From a virus: a stretch of 37,179 nt of DNA. The translations under genes and the position numbers were made by a program. The DNA is taken from positions 1-37,179 of IMG/VR virus record IMGVR_UViG_3300009420_001166; one strand, given 5' to 3'. Positions 23,055 to 31,218 of the stretch are shown in pieces. Numbering within the stretch: the first letter of the stretch is position 1; each line of letters starts with the position of its first letter. The notes under the pieces are model-generated. The model searched no databases. It was not told the DNA's origin and worked only from the letters and a program-made list of their open reading frames with translations.

Positions 23055-23500
23055 CGGACAATGTAAAATGGTCACCGGAAGATATGCTAGAGGTTACAAT
23101 AAAGCAACCTGACGATTTCCTAAAAGTAAGAGAAACACTAACTAGAATTGGTGTTGCAAGTCGTAAAGACAAAACACTATTTCAAAGTTGCCACATATTA
23201 CACAAACAAGGCAAGTACTTTATTGTACATTTCAAAGAACTATTTGCCCTTGATGGTAAGAAAGCAACCTTAACAGAGAATGACATTCAGAGAAGAAATA
23301 CTATTGCAGTATTACTTACTGATTGGAGTTTAATAACAATAGTGAAACCTGAAGACGCTACTGACAAAGCACCTTTATCACAAATTAAAGTACTACCTTT
23401 CAAAGAAAAGAAAGAGTGGAATCTATCTGCCAAATATAATATTGGTAAAAAGTTAGATGAAAAAACAGAAGATAAAGCAGTTTCAGATGAAGGTCAATAA
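23051..23500 (+). CDS. regA: RegA translational repressor
   Basis: RegA binds ribosome initiation sites of early phage mRNAs and blocks their translation. The 149-residue product contains the RegA core almost unchanged: PDDFLKVRETLTRIGVA, LFQSCHILHKQGKYFIVHFKE and the C-terminal KEKKEWNLSAKYNIG. T4 RegA has 122 residues; the extra residues are an N-terminal segment with DMLEVTIK and an acidic tail. It sits between gp62 and a RimK-like gene, near gp43 as in T4. Confidence 0.95.
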   Translation: MTDNVKWSPEDMLEVTIKQPDDFLKVRETLTRIGVASRKDKTLFQSCHILHKQGKYFIVHFKELFALDGKKATLTENDIQRRNTIAVLLTDWSLITIVKPEDATDKAPLSQIKVLPFKEKKEWNLSAKYNIGKKLDEKTEDKAVSDEGQ

Positions 23501-24993
23501 TGCAAGTACAAAACTTTACCGATTTTCTATCTGAACAAACTTTAGATAGAGAAAACAAACCAATTACAATTGCAGTAATTACTAAAACTAACCCTGACTT
23601 GAAGAAAAGAAAAGTCGGAGGTAAAGAAGGTAAAGAGCTGACGGTAAAGTTAATCAATGACGCTTGCGAAAAATTAAAGATTAAGTGTATAGTTATTGAA
23701 ACTAGACACGCTATTATCACAGGTAAAGACGAAGAAAAGAATACTCTAACCGTTTATAATTTTGACGGACAAGATAGTGAGTATACATTTATAGGTAAAG
23801 ATACCGTTTGTATTACAAGAGCAGGTTCTGTAGAAGACGAAAGTGGTTTATCAATCCTTTCTGCTTTTCAAAACTCTGGTTCATTTATGTGTAATACAAG
23901 AAACGCTATGTTAACTTGTAATAACAAACTTACTTCTGCTCTACTATTTGAGAAGTTTAATATACCAACACCTAAAACAGCATTTATATCTAACGAAAAA
24001 AACATAGATGACGCTTTAGAATTGATTGGTGGTATAGATAAGTTTCCTGTAATCTTAAAGACATTAACTGGTACACAAGGTATCGGTGTTGTGAAGGTAG
24101 ATAGTTATGACGGACTAGTGTCTACTATTCAAGCAATGTGGAAACACGGTGCTGAACTATTGATACAAGAATTTATGCCAAGTGATTTTGACATTAGAAC
24201 ATTTGTAGTAGATAACAAAATCTTTGCAAGTACAAAGAGAATTCAAGGCTCAGACGATTTTAGAACTAATACACATAGAGGTGCTGAAGCAGTTCCTTAT
24301 AAGTTGAAAGACGAGGAAATAGACATCATACTCCGTGCTAGCAGGGTGTCCAAGGCGTATCTTTGTGGTGTAGACCACATTATACACAAAGGAAAACCTT
24401 ATGTATTAGAAGTCAATGGCTCACCTGGAACTGGTGCAGAATATGAAGGATATGTTTATAAAGACTTCTATTCGGATCCAGAAAATAGTGGTGCAATCGG
24501 AGGAGACAAACTGGTAACTAACTTAATTAAATGGTTATCAGAAAGAAAGAATTGGGATAAACAATCCATTTCAGAAGTGGGTTGGTTAGAAACAATAGAA
24601 GTAGGCGACATCGGTAAGATGAGAGCAAAAATGGATACTGGTAACGGTGCTCATGCTTGTTCAATGCACGCTGAAAATATAAAAGTAGAAGGTAAAAAGG
24701 TAACCTGGAAGTATAATGGTAAAACATATTCAGCACCGAAGTACGGGGAGAGTAAAGTCTTTCGTGCTAATGCAGATGGTGAAGAACCATCAGAAACTAG
24801 AACAACAATTAAATTAGACCTTACCTTTAACGGTTTCACATATCCTGATATAGAATTTGGACTTGACCAACGACCAAGGTCTGGTTCAGATGTATTACTG
24901 AATAGAGAAGTAATCAGATTATTCAATGCCTCTGTTAATCCTAATAGAACATTTGTTTTATCAAAACGATTACCGCCTATTGACAAAGACTAA
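23500..24993 (+). CDS. RimK-like ATP-grasp ligase fused to a RimB-like retropepsin domain
   Basis: The 497-residue protein has a RimK-type ATP-grasp region (about 110-350): FEKFNIPTPKT, the ATP-binding PVILKTLTGTQGIGVV, LIQEFMPSDFDIRTFVVD and YVLEVNGSPG with the Mg ligands. RimK adds glutamates to the C terminus of ribosomal protein S6 in bacteria. The last 140 residues match RimB/DUF785-type retropepsin-like proteins: GWLETIEVGDIGKMRAKMDTG (catalytic Asp379 in DTG) and LDQRPRSGSDVLLNRE. RimB is known to trim or partner the RimK reaction in some bacteria, here fused in one chain. The first 110 residues are a variable N-terminal domain. The target, S6 or another peptide or small molecule, is inferred only. 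The gene overlaps regA by one base. Confidence 0.82.
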   Translation: MQVQNFTDFLSEQTLDRENKPITIAVITKTNPDLKKRKVGGKEGKELTVKLINDACEKLKIKCIVIETRHAIITGKDEEKNTLTVYNFDGQDSEYTFIGKDTVCITRAGSVEDESGLSILSAFQNSGSFMCNTRNAMLTCNNKLTSALLFEKFNIPTPKTAFISNEKNIDDALELIGGIDKFPVILKTLTGTQGIGVVKVDSYDGLVSTIQAMWKHGAELLIQEFMPSDFDIRTFVVDNKIFASTKRIQGSDDFRTNTHRGAEAVPYKLKDEEIDIILRASRVSKAYLCGVDHIIHKGKPYVLEVNGSPGTGAEYEGYVYKDFYSDPENSGAIGGDKLVTNLIKWLSERKNWDKQSISEVGWLETIEVGDIGKMRAKMDTGNGAHACSMHAENIKVEGKKVTWKYNGKTYSAPKYGESKVFRANADGEEPSETRTTIKLDLTFNGFTYPDIEFGLDQRPRSGSDVLLNREVIRLFNASVNPNRTFVLSKRLPPIDKD

Positions 24994-25008
24994 CAACTAG
25001 TATATAAT
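24980..25008 (+). promoter_or_regulatory. Sigma70-like promoter for Sm-like, ferredoxin and DNA polymerase
   Basis: TTGACA (24980-24985), 17-bp spacer, TATAAT (25003-25008), inside the end of the RimK-like gene. It gives the polymerase its own transcript, separate from the clamp promoter. Confidence 0.85.
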
Positions 25009-25028
25009 GATTAAACAATGGAGATATT

Positions 25029-25328
25029 ATGAAAAAAAATATAAAGATTATACGAATAATTACAGGTGAAGATATTATTGGCGATTTTAGTCAAGGCAAT
25101 GGTGAAGTAGTTGTAAAGAAACCTTACATCATTTATCCAACCTCACAACCTAAACCAGGTGAAGCAATTAAATTTGGTATGTTTACATACATTCCGTATG
25201 CTGAAACAGAAGAGATTAATTTTAAAGACGATAAGATTATATGTGTAGTAGAACCTAAACAGGATTTACTTGCGTCATATGAACAATCAGTTTCTAAAAT
25301 TATAACTGGACCGAGTTTAATAACCTAA
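25029..25328 (+). CDS. Sm/LSm-like small protein, paralogue of the gene at 4837
   Basis: The 99-residue protein is almost entirely an LSm-like barrel pattern: KIIRIITGEDIIGDF, KPYIIYPTSQ, FGMFTYIPYAETEEINFKDDKIICVVEP and a terminal helix with LASYEQSVSKI. It matches the N-terminal half of the protein at 4837 element by element but lacks the charged tail. It is cotranslated with the ferredoxin (stop and start overlap). Possible RNA binding is inferred from the fold pattern. Confidence 0.55.
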   Translation: MKKNIKIIRIITGEDIIGDFSQGNGEVVVKKPYIIYPTSQPKPGEAIKFGMFTYIPYAETEEINFKDDKIICVVEPKQDLLASYEQSVSKIITGPSLIT

Positions 25329-25693
25329 TGAGTGATAGTATCCAAACAAAGGATACTATAACTATTAACTTCATAAGTAAGAACGGAAAAACACAACAAG
25401 TTATAGTACCTACAGGTTACACAATTATGGAGGCAGCAAGAAGTTTTGCTGAACCTACGATTGATGAAGTACCGGGTGATTGTGGTGGGTGTACTGCCTG
25501 TGGTACTTGTCATATTAATATACGAGAGGACATTGACAAAGTAGGAAGAGTAGAGTATAATAGTTTAGAAAATGAGATATTAGAAATGAATATGGAATAT
25601 GATAGAATGTATTCCAGATTAGCTTGTAATGTTATGTTAGAAAAGAAACACAACAATTTGAAAATATATTTGAGAAGTATGGAGAGCGTATAG
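25328..25693 (+). CDS. [2Fe-2S] ferredoxin (plant/adrenodoxin-type)
   Basis: The 121-residue protein has the cluster motif C-x5-C-x2-C with Cys52, Cys58 and Cys61 in GDCGGCTACGTCHI and the distal Cys100 in SRLACNV, which completes the four ligands; Cys55 is an extra cysteine. Such ferredoxins pass single electrons to oxygenases or reductases. In this window possible partners are the AlkB-like oxygenase at 1108 or a host enzyme; a ribonucleotide reductase is not seen. It lies between the Sm-like protein and the DNA polymerase and overlaps both, so it is expressed early with replication genes. Confidence 0.88.
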   Translation: MSDSIQTKDTITINFISKNGKTQQVIVPTGYTIMEAARSFAEPTIDEVPGDCGGCTACGTCHINIREDIDKVGRVEYNSLENEILEMNMEYDRMYSRLACNVMLEKKHNNLKIYLRSMESV

Positions 25694-28185
25694 TGAATTT
25701 TTATAAAGATGTAGTTGAACATAGAGGTAAGTTGTTGGTTCGTGGTGTACACGATGGACAAGAGTTTAAAGAAAAGATTTCCTTTAGACCTACAATGTAT
25801 GCAAATACACAAGAAGAAACTAATCATAAAACTTTACAAGGCAACTATCTAAAACCTATTACCTTTGAAAGTATTTCAAAAGCAAGAGAATTCAAAAGAA
25901 GTTATGCAACTTCTAATAGTCCACTATATGGTAATGATAGATGGCACTTTCAATATATCAGTAAAGAATATCCACAACAGATTGAGTTTGATAAAACATT
26001 AATTAAAATCTTTACAATTGATATTGAGACAACTGCTGAAGGTGGTTTTCCTGATGTAAACAATCCAGAAGAAGAAATCATTTGTCTTACAATTAAAAAT
26101 CAATCTAATAAACAAATTATTACTTGGGGTACTAAACCATTCTTTGTTAAACAAGATAATGTTACCTATATAGAATGTAGTAATGAAAAACAATTACTAA
26201 TGGAGTTTTTCAAATTCTGGACTAAGAATTATCCTGATGTTATTACAGGTTGGAATACTAAATTCTTTGATATACCTTACCTATGCAATAGAACTAAAAG
26301 ACTTGTAGGTGATAAAGTTATTAATAAACTATCGCCTTGGGGTTTGGTTGAAGAAGAACAACTAACCGTTAGAGGTAGACAACAAACAATATTTAAGATT
26401 ACAGGTATATCTAATTTAGATTACCTAGACTTGTACATAAAATTTATTCCACAAAGACAAGAAAGTTATAAACTTGATTATATCGCAAAGGTAGAATTAG
26501 GTGGTGATGGTAAAGATAATAATCCATATGAAACTTTTAGAGAATGGTATAAGAATGATTTTCAATCCTTTGTCGAATACAATATCAAAGATGTTGAACT
26601 AGTTGATAGACTAGAAGATAAGTTAAAGTTGATTGAATTGATTATGACTATGGCCTATGAGGCAAAAGTTAATTATACAGATGTGTTTTCAGAAGTTAGA
26701 CTTTGGGATACATTGATTTACAATCATCTATTAAAAGAGAATATACATATACCACCTCGTACTGATAACATCAAAAACGAGAAATATGCTGGTGCATATG
26801 TTAAGTCACCACAAGTTGGTCAACACAAATGGATTTGTTCGTTTGACATTAACTCACTATACCCTCATTTGATTATGCAGTATAACATTAGTCCTGAAAA
26901 GATGATTGGTGTTAAACCTAATGGTATATCTGTAGATAGAATGTTGAAACACGCTACACCTCTTACACATTTAAAAACAGAAGGTGCAACTATTACACCT
27001 AACGGTGCAATGTTTAAAACAGATAGTCAAGGTTTCTTACCAAAGATTATGGAAGGTATGTATAATGATAGAGTACATTACAAGGCTTTAGAGTTTCAAG
27101 CAAAGAAAGATTTTCAAAAAACAAAAGACCCAATCTATTCAAACGAAGTATCTCGTTGTCATAATATTCAATGGGCAAAAAAGATTTCATTGAATAGTGC
27201 TTATGGTGCAATCGGTAATCAGTATTTCAGATTTTACAATGTCAATCAAGCGTCAGCGATTACAAGTGCTGGTCAGTTTGTTATTCAGTATATTGAAGAG
27301 AAGGTAAACAAATATGTAAATGATATATTACAAACAAAAGATAAGATTGATTATATCGTTGCCTCTGATACTGATAGTATCTACTTGTGCCTAGATAAAT
27401 TAGTAGAGAAGTTTTGTAAAGATAAAACTAAAGAACAGAAATTAAACTTTGTTGATAAGGTTGCAAAAGGTAAGATAGAACCGTTTATTGAAAAGTGTTT
27501 TGAAGAGATTGCTGATTACACAAATGCCTTTCAACAGAAGATGGTTATGAAACGAGAAGTTATCGCAGACAAAGGTATCTGGACTGCTAAGAAAAGATAT
27601 ATGTTGAATGTGTTAGACGAAGAAGGTTTCCGTTTTGAAGAACCTAAACTAAAGATTATGGGTATTGAAGCAGTAAAATCTTCAACACCAGAAGTTTGTC
27701 GTGTTGCAATTAAAGAAGCAATCAGATTGATTATGAATAAAGATGAAGAAGCATTACATACTTATATTAATGATTTCAAAAAGACTTACAATGCTTATCA
27801 ACCTGAACAGATTGCGTTTCCTAGAAGTTGTAATAATTTGAGAAAGTACTCATCATCAAGTAGTATATTCATCAAAGGTTCACCTATTCATATCAAAGGC
27901 AGTTTGATTTATAATTGGCACTTGAAGAATCAGAATTTAGACCAAAGGTATCCATTGATACAAGAAGGTGATAAGATAAAATTTATATTGTTGAAAGAAC
28001 CTAATCCTTTCAAGTTTAATGTGTGTGCTTACTTATCCACATTACCTAGAGAGTTTAAGTTGCAAGACTATATAGATTATGAGCTTCAGTTTGAAAAAAC
28101 ATTCCTAGACCCAATGAGATTTATTCTTGGTGCAATAGGTTGGCACGCTGAACCTCAAGCAAGTCTGGAACAATTTTTCGGATAA
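25693..28185 (+). CDS. gp43: DNA polymerase gp43 (family B)
   Basis: This is the replicative polymerase with proofreading exonuclease. The 830-residue protein (T4: 898) has Exo I FTIDIETTAEG (D110, E112), Exo II VITGWNTKFFDIPYL, Exo III with YNIKDVELVDRL, polymerase motif A SFDINSLYPHL (about 384-393), motif B KISLNSAYGAIGNQ (497 on) and motif C ASDTDSIYL (about 557-565). All catalytic aspartates are present, and it ends in a clamp-binding-like tail LEQFFG. The start is GTG with GGAG at 25681, overlapping the ferredoxin stop. Confidence 0.96.
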   Translation: MNFYKDVVEHRGKLLVRGVHDGQEFKEKISFRPTMYANTQEETNHKTLQGNYLKPITFESISKAREFKRSYATSNSPLYGNDRWHFQYISKEYPQQIEFDKTLIKIFTIDIETTAEGGFPDVNNPEEEIICLTIKNQSNKQIITWGTKPFFVKQDNVTYIECSNEKQLLMEFFKFWTKNYPDVITGWNTKFFDIPYLCNRTKRLVGDKVINKLSPWGLVEEEQLTVRGRQQTIFKITGISNLDYLDLYIKFIPQRQESYKLDYIAKVELGGDGKDNNPYETFREWYKNDFQSFVEYNIKDVELVDRLEDKLKLIELIMTMAYEAKVNYTDVFSEVRLWDTLIYNHLLKENIHIPPRTDNIKNEKYAGAYVKSPQVGQHKWICSFDINSLYPHLIMQYNISPEKMIGVKPNGISVDRMLKHATPLTHLKTEGATITPNGAMFKTDSQGFLPKIMEGMYNDRVHYKALEFQAKKDFQKTKDPIYSNEVSRCHNIQWAKKISLNSAYGAIGNQYFRFYNVNQASAITSAGQFVIQYIEEKVNKYVNDILQTKDKIDYIVASDTDSIYLCLDKLVEKFCKDKTKEQKLNFVDKVAKGKIEPFIEKCFEEIADYTNAFQQKMVMKREVIADKGIWTAKKRYMLNVLDEEGFRFEEPKLKIMGIEAVKSSTPEVCRVAIKEAIRLIMNKDEEALHTYINDFKKTYNAYQPEQIAFPRSCNNLRKYSSSSSIFIKGSPIHIKGSLIYNWHLKNQNLDQRYPLIQEGDKIKFILLKEPNPFKFNVCAYLSTLPREFKLQDYIDYELQFEKTFLDPMRFILGAIGWHAEPQASLEQFFG

Positions 28186-28721
28186 TGCTAGAATATTTAA
28201 ACAGAAACTATGAGTTATTAAAGATGAAATTTTTTAAAGATAAGACAGACGATTTTTTTAGATGGGTTAAAGGTACGGAGTTAGTCGAGTTAGATGACAT
28301 TGATGTATCAGAGGATCCAGTAAGACCTGAATTAACATTAGGTTGGCGTATCAGTAAAGGCAGAAAGATATTTGGTTTAAAATATAAAGAAGAGATTGAA
28401 GGTATTATTTGTATTGCGTTTACAAATGATATTCCTACAACTATAAAAGAGTTAGATATGATGTCTGAACTTGCAGACTTAAAAAACGAGAAACGAAATG
28501 CAATCGCATATACGGTATGGTCTCGTAAACGAGGTGCAGGTAAAGAGATTATTAATAAGGTATTAGAATATGCAAAAGCAAATCATATTGAAAGAGTGAT
28601 AACATTTTCACCTCTTACACCTATGGCAACACACTTTCATATTCGTAATGGTGCGAAACAAATATTAATTAACAAAGAGACGCAAAATTTTGAGTATAAA
28701 CTTACCGAAAAAAAAGTATAG
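28185..28721 (+). CDS. GNAT-family acetyltransferase
   Basis: The 178-residue protein has the acetyl-CoA binding signature in AYTVWSRKRGAGKEIINKVLEYA (R/Q-x-x-G-x-G/A pattern) and a C-terminal FHIRNGAKQIL like the F-Y-x-x-x-G-F block of GNAT enzymes. Its N-terminal 60 residues are variable. The substrate is unknown; protein N-termini, lysines or small molecules are possible. It overlaps the polymerase stop by one base and runs into the MT-A70 gene by 32 bases. Confidence 0.65.
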   Translation: MLEYLNRNYELLKMKFFKDKTDDFFRWVKGTELVELDDIDVSEDPVRPELTLGWRISKGRKIFGLKYKEEIEGIICIAFTNDIPTTIKELDMMSELADLKNEKRNAIAYTVWSRKRGAGKEIINKVLEYAKANHIERVITFSPLTPMATHFHIRNGAKQILINKETQNFEYKLTEKKV

Positions 28722-29229
28722 TGTAATCTATGCAGACCCACCGTGGTCTTTTAAATCGTTTAGTCCGAAAGGTGCTGATAGAAGTCCTAGTCAACACTAT
28801 CAGACTTTAGAACTTAAAGATATAACAGACTTACCAGTAAAAGATATTGCAGATGACAATTGTACTTTATTGATGTGGGTTGTTGACCATAGTTTAGATT
28901 TAGCATTTGATGTAATTGAAGCCTGGGGTTTCAAATATAAGACGGTAGGATTTACTTGGGCAAAAACAAATAAGAATAAACTAGGTTTCTTTACAGGTTT
29001 AGGATATTGGACTAGAGGTAATCCTGAAATGTGTTTACTTGCAACTAAAGGTAAACCTAAAAGACAATCTAAAGCAGTACCACAATTAGTCGTATCACAA
29101 AGAGAACGACATAGTAAGAAACCAGATATAATGTATACACATATTGAAAACTTATTAAACGGTCCGTACATTGAACTCTTTGCAAGACAGAAGAGAGAAG
29201 GTTGGGATAGTTGGGGGAACGAAGTATGA
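28690..29229 (+). CDS. MT-A70 family adenine methyltransferase
   Basis: The 179-residue protein is an N6-adenine methyltransferase of the MT-A70 class. YADPPWSFKSF carries the catalytic DPPW (16-19), followed by QHYQTLELKDI, TLLMWVVDH, TVGFTWAKTN, GYWTRGNPEMCLLATKGKP and IELFARQKREGWDSWGNE at the end, all family hallmarks. Phage MT-A70 proteins methylate DNA; the recognition site cannot be read. The start is TTG (TTG AGT ATA, as in the bS21 gene) inside the GNAT gene. The stop overlaps the next start (ATGA). Confidence 0.9.
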   Translation: MSINLPKKKYSVIYADPPWSFKSFSPKGADRSPSQHYQTLELKDITDLPVKDIADDNCTLLMWVVDHSLDLAFDVIEAWGFKYKTVGFTWAKTNKNKLGFFTGLGYWTRGNPEMCLLATKGKPKRQSKAVPQLVVSQRERHSKKPDIMYTHIENLLNGPYIELFARQKREGWDSWGNEV

Positions 29230-29807
29230 ATGCTTTAGCTGAACAATTAGGATATAAAAAGAAAAACAAAATTCAACAATTGAAACTAGACAACTGGTTA
29301 TGTTTAGGACAGATATATAAAGACCCAGGTTATGTACATCTACCAGAAGTCGCAATGAAAGTTAAATTTGCAGTATCAAAACAAGAACGACAAAATGCTT
29401 GTGGTAAAATATACATTATTACTTGTGATGATAAGATAGTTAAGATTGGTGGTAGTCAAACTAAAGGTGGTATTGAAGGTACAATCAATGCTTATCTAGG
29501 TGGTTTTAGAGAAGGTAATTCTAAAAGAACTTATGCAGTATGGAACTATATCAATCAACAAGTCAAAGCAGGTAAAACAATAGAAGTTTATTACTATAAT
29601 CTACCACAAGTGAGAGTTGAAATTCAGAAGATGAATGGCGACTATCAACAGCATTACATTAGTGTAGATTATCATACGATAGAAAAGAGTTATGTAGATG
29701 AATATAAATTACTCAATGGTAACTATCCTTACCTAAATGTACAAGAGAGTAATACTAAATGGGAAGACCTTGGATTAAGTGAAGGTTGGCCAGGTATGGG
29801 TGCTTGA
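29226..29807 (+). CDS. Possible GIY-YIG-like protein next to MT-A70 methyltransferase
   Basis: The 193-residue protein has a KIY (61-63) and a KIGGS (73-77) spaced by about ten residues, as in GIY-YIG/T5orf172-type folds, followed by GGIEGTINAYLGG and a later IEKSYVDEYKLLNGNYPYLN that resembles the C-terminal helix with the metal-binding Glu. The match is weak, so this is an inference. If right, a nuclease would lie directly behind a methyltransferase, with overlapping stop and start, as in restriction-modification pairs. I chose ATG 29226 for that overlap. Confidence 0.45.
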   Translation: MNALAEQLGYKKKNKIQQLKLDNWLCLGQIYKDPGYVHLPEVAMKVKFAVSKQERQNACGKIYIITCDDKIVKIGGSQTKGGIEGTINAYLGGFREGNSKRTYAVWNYINQQVKAGKTIEVYYYNLPQVRVEIQKMNGDYQQHYISVDYHTIEKSYVDEYKLLNGNYPYLNVQESNTKWEDLGLSEGWPGMGA

Positions 29808-29832
29808 CAATGCAGTTTTTTTATAGTATACT
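29804..29832 (+). promoter_or_regulatory. Sigma70-like promoter for the second TSPPY methyltransferase
   Basis: TTGACA (29804-29809), 17-bp spacer, TATACT (29827-29832). The predicted start near 29839 leaves a leader of about 47 nt. Confidence 0.75.
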
Positions 29833-29905
29833 ATATGTATTAATCGTTTATTTACCAATAATTTTTATTTTAATAATGTGGAACAATGAAGATACTAGAC
29901 CTTAA
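29810..29905 (+). CDS. Possible small membrane peptide (31 aa)
   Basis: An ATG two bases after the preceding stop opens a 31-residue frame with a strongly hydrophobic core (FFYSILYVLIVYLPIIFILI) and a charged end. It overlaps the promoter at 29804 and runs into the methyltransferase gene in another frame. The AT-rich promoter DNA could give this by chance, so confidence is low. Confidence 0.25.
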   Translation: MQFFYSILYVLIVYLPIIFILIMWNNEDTRP

Positions 29906-31118
29906 AGCATATGCCAATAGTGACGGACTGCCTATCATGGATACAATCCAGTTTGATAGATGGACCGAAGAACTAGGCAAAGAAAAATTTAGAGAATTAC
30001 TTTCAGAATACATTGCTGAAGAAAGACCAAAGTTTCCTTTGAAACAAATATCACATGAAGCGATGAGACATAGTATTATTGGTCTATCAAAGTTTGACAC
30101 AACAAAGATATGTAAACCAGTAGAACAAGTTGAGAAAAAAGTATTTGAGAAATATGATGATTATGAATATGATTTTAAGAGATATGGTTTAGGTTTGATT
30201 GACGCACCATCAACTTACAATATATCATCTAATTACTTTCATCAACATTTGAGATTGAATTGTAGTAGTTATGGTTTCAGAGCACCTATTGATGTATGGG
30301 AAAATGGTAATGCAAAAGATATATGGCGTTGTTTAGGTCCTATCTGGCGTGGTATTAATAGTGAACGACATTTAAAAGAAGGTACATATATGAGTGCCTT
30401 TAGATTAGGTACCTATATTGCAACACAATTTAAACCTGTTGTTGCAAAAACTTTATATGATATGACAAAGGCAAGAACGGTACTAGATACTTCTTGTGGT
30501 TGGGGCGATAGACTTGCAGGTTTCTTTAGTAGTAATGCAGAAGAGTTTTATGGCTGTGACCCAAACCCTAACACATATAAACAATACATGAAACAGATTG
30601 AAGAGTATAGTAAATTCTTTCCTAATAAAAAAGTTAAAATATATAATTGTGGTGCAGAAGATTTACCTTATGATGAATTACCAGATATAGATTGTGCCTT
30701 TACAAGTCCACCATACTTTAGTACTGAACAATATAATAAAGGTGGTGACAAAGAAGAGAATCAATCGTGGTTTAAATTTAATGAATATGAGAAGTGGCGT
30801 GATGAATTTTATTTACCTGTTGCAGAAAAGACTATGAACAAATCAAAGTTTATGTTAGTTAACATTATGGATCCAAAGATTAAGAATGTAAGATATAGGT
30901 CTAGTGACGAGTTAATAAATAAACACAGAGAAAAGTTTTTAGGCCAAATCGGTATGGTTATCATGCAACGACCTCAAGGAAATGCAAAGTTTAAAACAAA
31001 AGAAGAACTAAACGAATTTATGGCAATGAAGTACATTGAGAATATTTGGTGCTTTGGTCCTAAAGACTATGATTTCTTCTCTAGTAGTAGAAAAGGTACA
31101 TTAGAGAACTTTTTATGA
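29886..31118 (+). CDS. DNA methyltransferase with TSPPYF motif, paralogue of the gene at 13700
   Basis: The 410-residue protein has SAM motif TVLDTSCGWGDRLAGFF (198-214), acidic loop YGCDPNPNT (222-230) and catalytic motif CAFTSPPYF (270-278). Element order and spacing match the protein at 13700 (DMSMGYGGR, GTDPATLT, FTSPPYF), but the N-terminal 195 residues differ, with a conserved-looking FRAPIDVWENG region. This suggests an old duplication with changed specificity. Catalytic residues are intact. It has its own promoter and is followed by uvsX. Target unknown. Confidence 0.82.
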   Translation: MKILDLKAYANSDGLPIMDTIQFDRWTEELGKEKFRELLSEYIAEERPKFPLKQISHEAMRHSIIGLSKFDTTKICKPVEQVEKKVFEKYDDYEYDFKRYGLGLIDAPSTYNISSNYFHQHLRLNCSSYGFRAPIDVWENGNAKDIWRCLGPIWRGINSERHLKEGTYMSAFRLGTYIATQFKPVVAKTLYDMTKARTVLDTSCGWGDRLAGFFSSNAEEFYGCDPNPNTYKQYMKQIEEYSKFFPNKKVKIYNCGAEDLPYDELPDIDCAFTSPPYFSTEQYNKGGDKEENQSWFKFNEYEKWRDEFYLPVAEKTMNKSKFMLVNIMDPKIKNVRYRSSDELINKHREKFLGQIGMVIMQRPQGNAKFKTKEELNEFMAMKYIENIWCFGPKDYDFFSSSRKGTLENFL

Positions 31119-31133
31119 TAAGAACGAAGTATA

Positions 31134-31168
31134 CAAGCCTAATCATAAAAAAACAAAACAGGCTGTTG
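31134..31168 (+). other. Hairpin ending on the uvsX -35 box
   Basis: CAAGCCT (31134-31140) pairs with AGGCT (31160-31164) and, across a one-base bulge, TTG (31166-31168); the right arm enters the -35 box. The loop is A-rich. Same layout as before gp55 and peroxiredoxin. Confidence 0.4.
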
Positions 31169-31194
31169 ACAAACAAGCTATATTAGTATACAAT
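31166..31194 (+). promoter_or_regulatory. Sigma70-like promoter for uvsX
   Basis: TTGACA (31166-31171), 17-bp spacer, TACAAT (31189-31194). GGAG precedes the uvsX ATG. Confidence 0.75.
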
Positions 31195-31218
31195 GTAGAC
31201 AATTGAATGGAGTAATCT

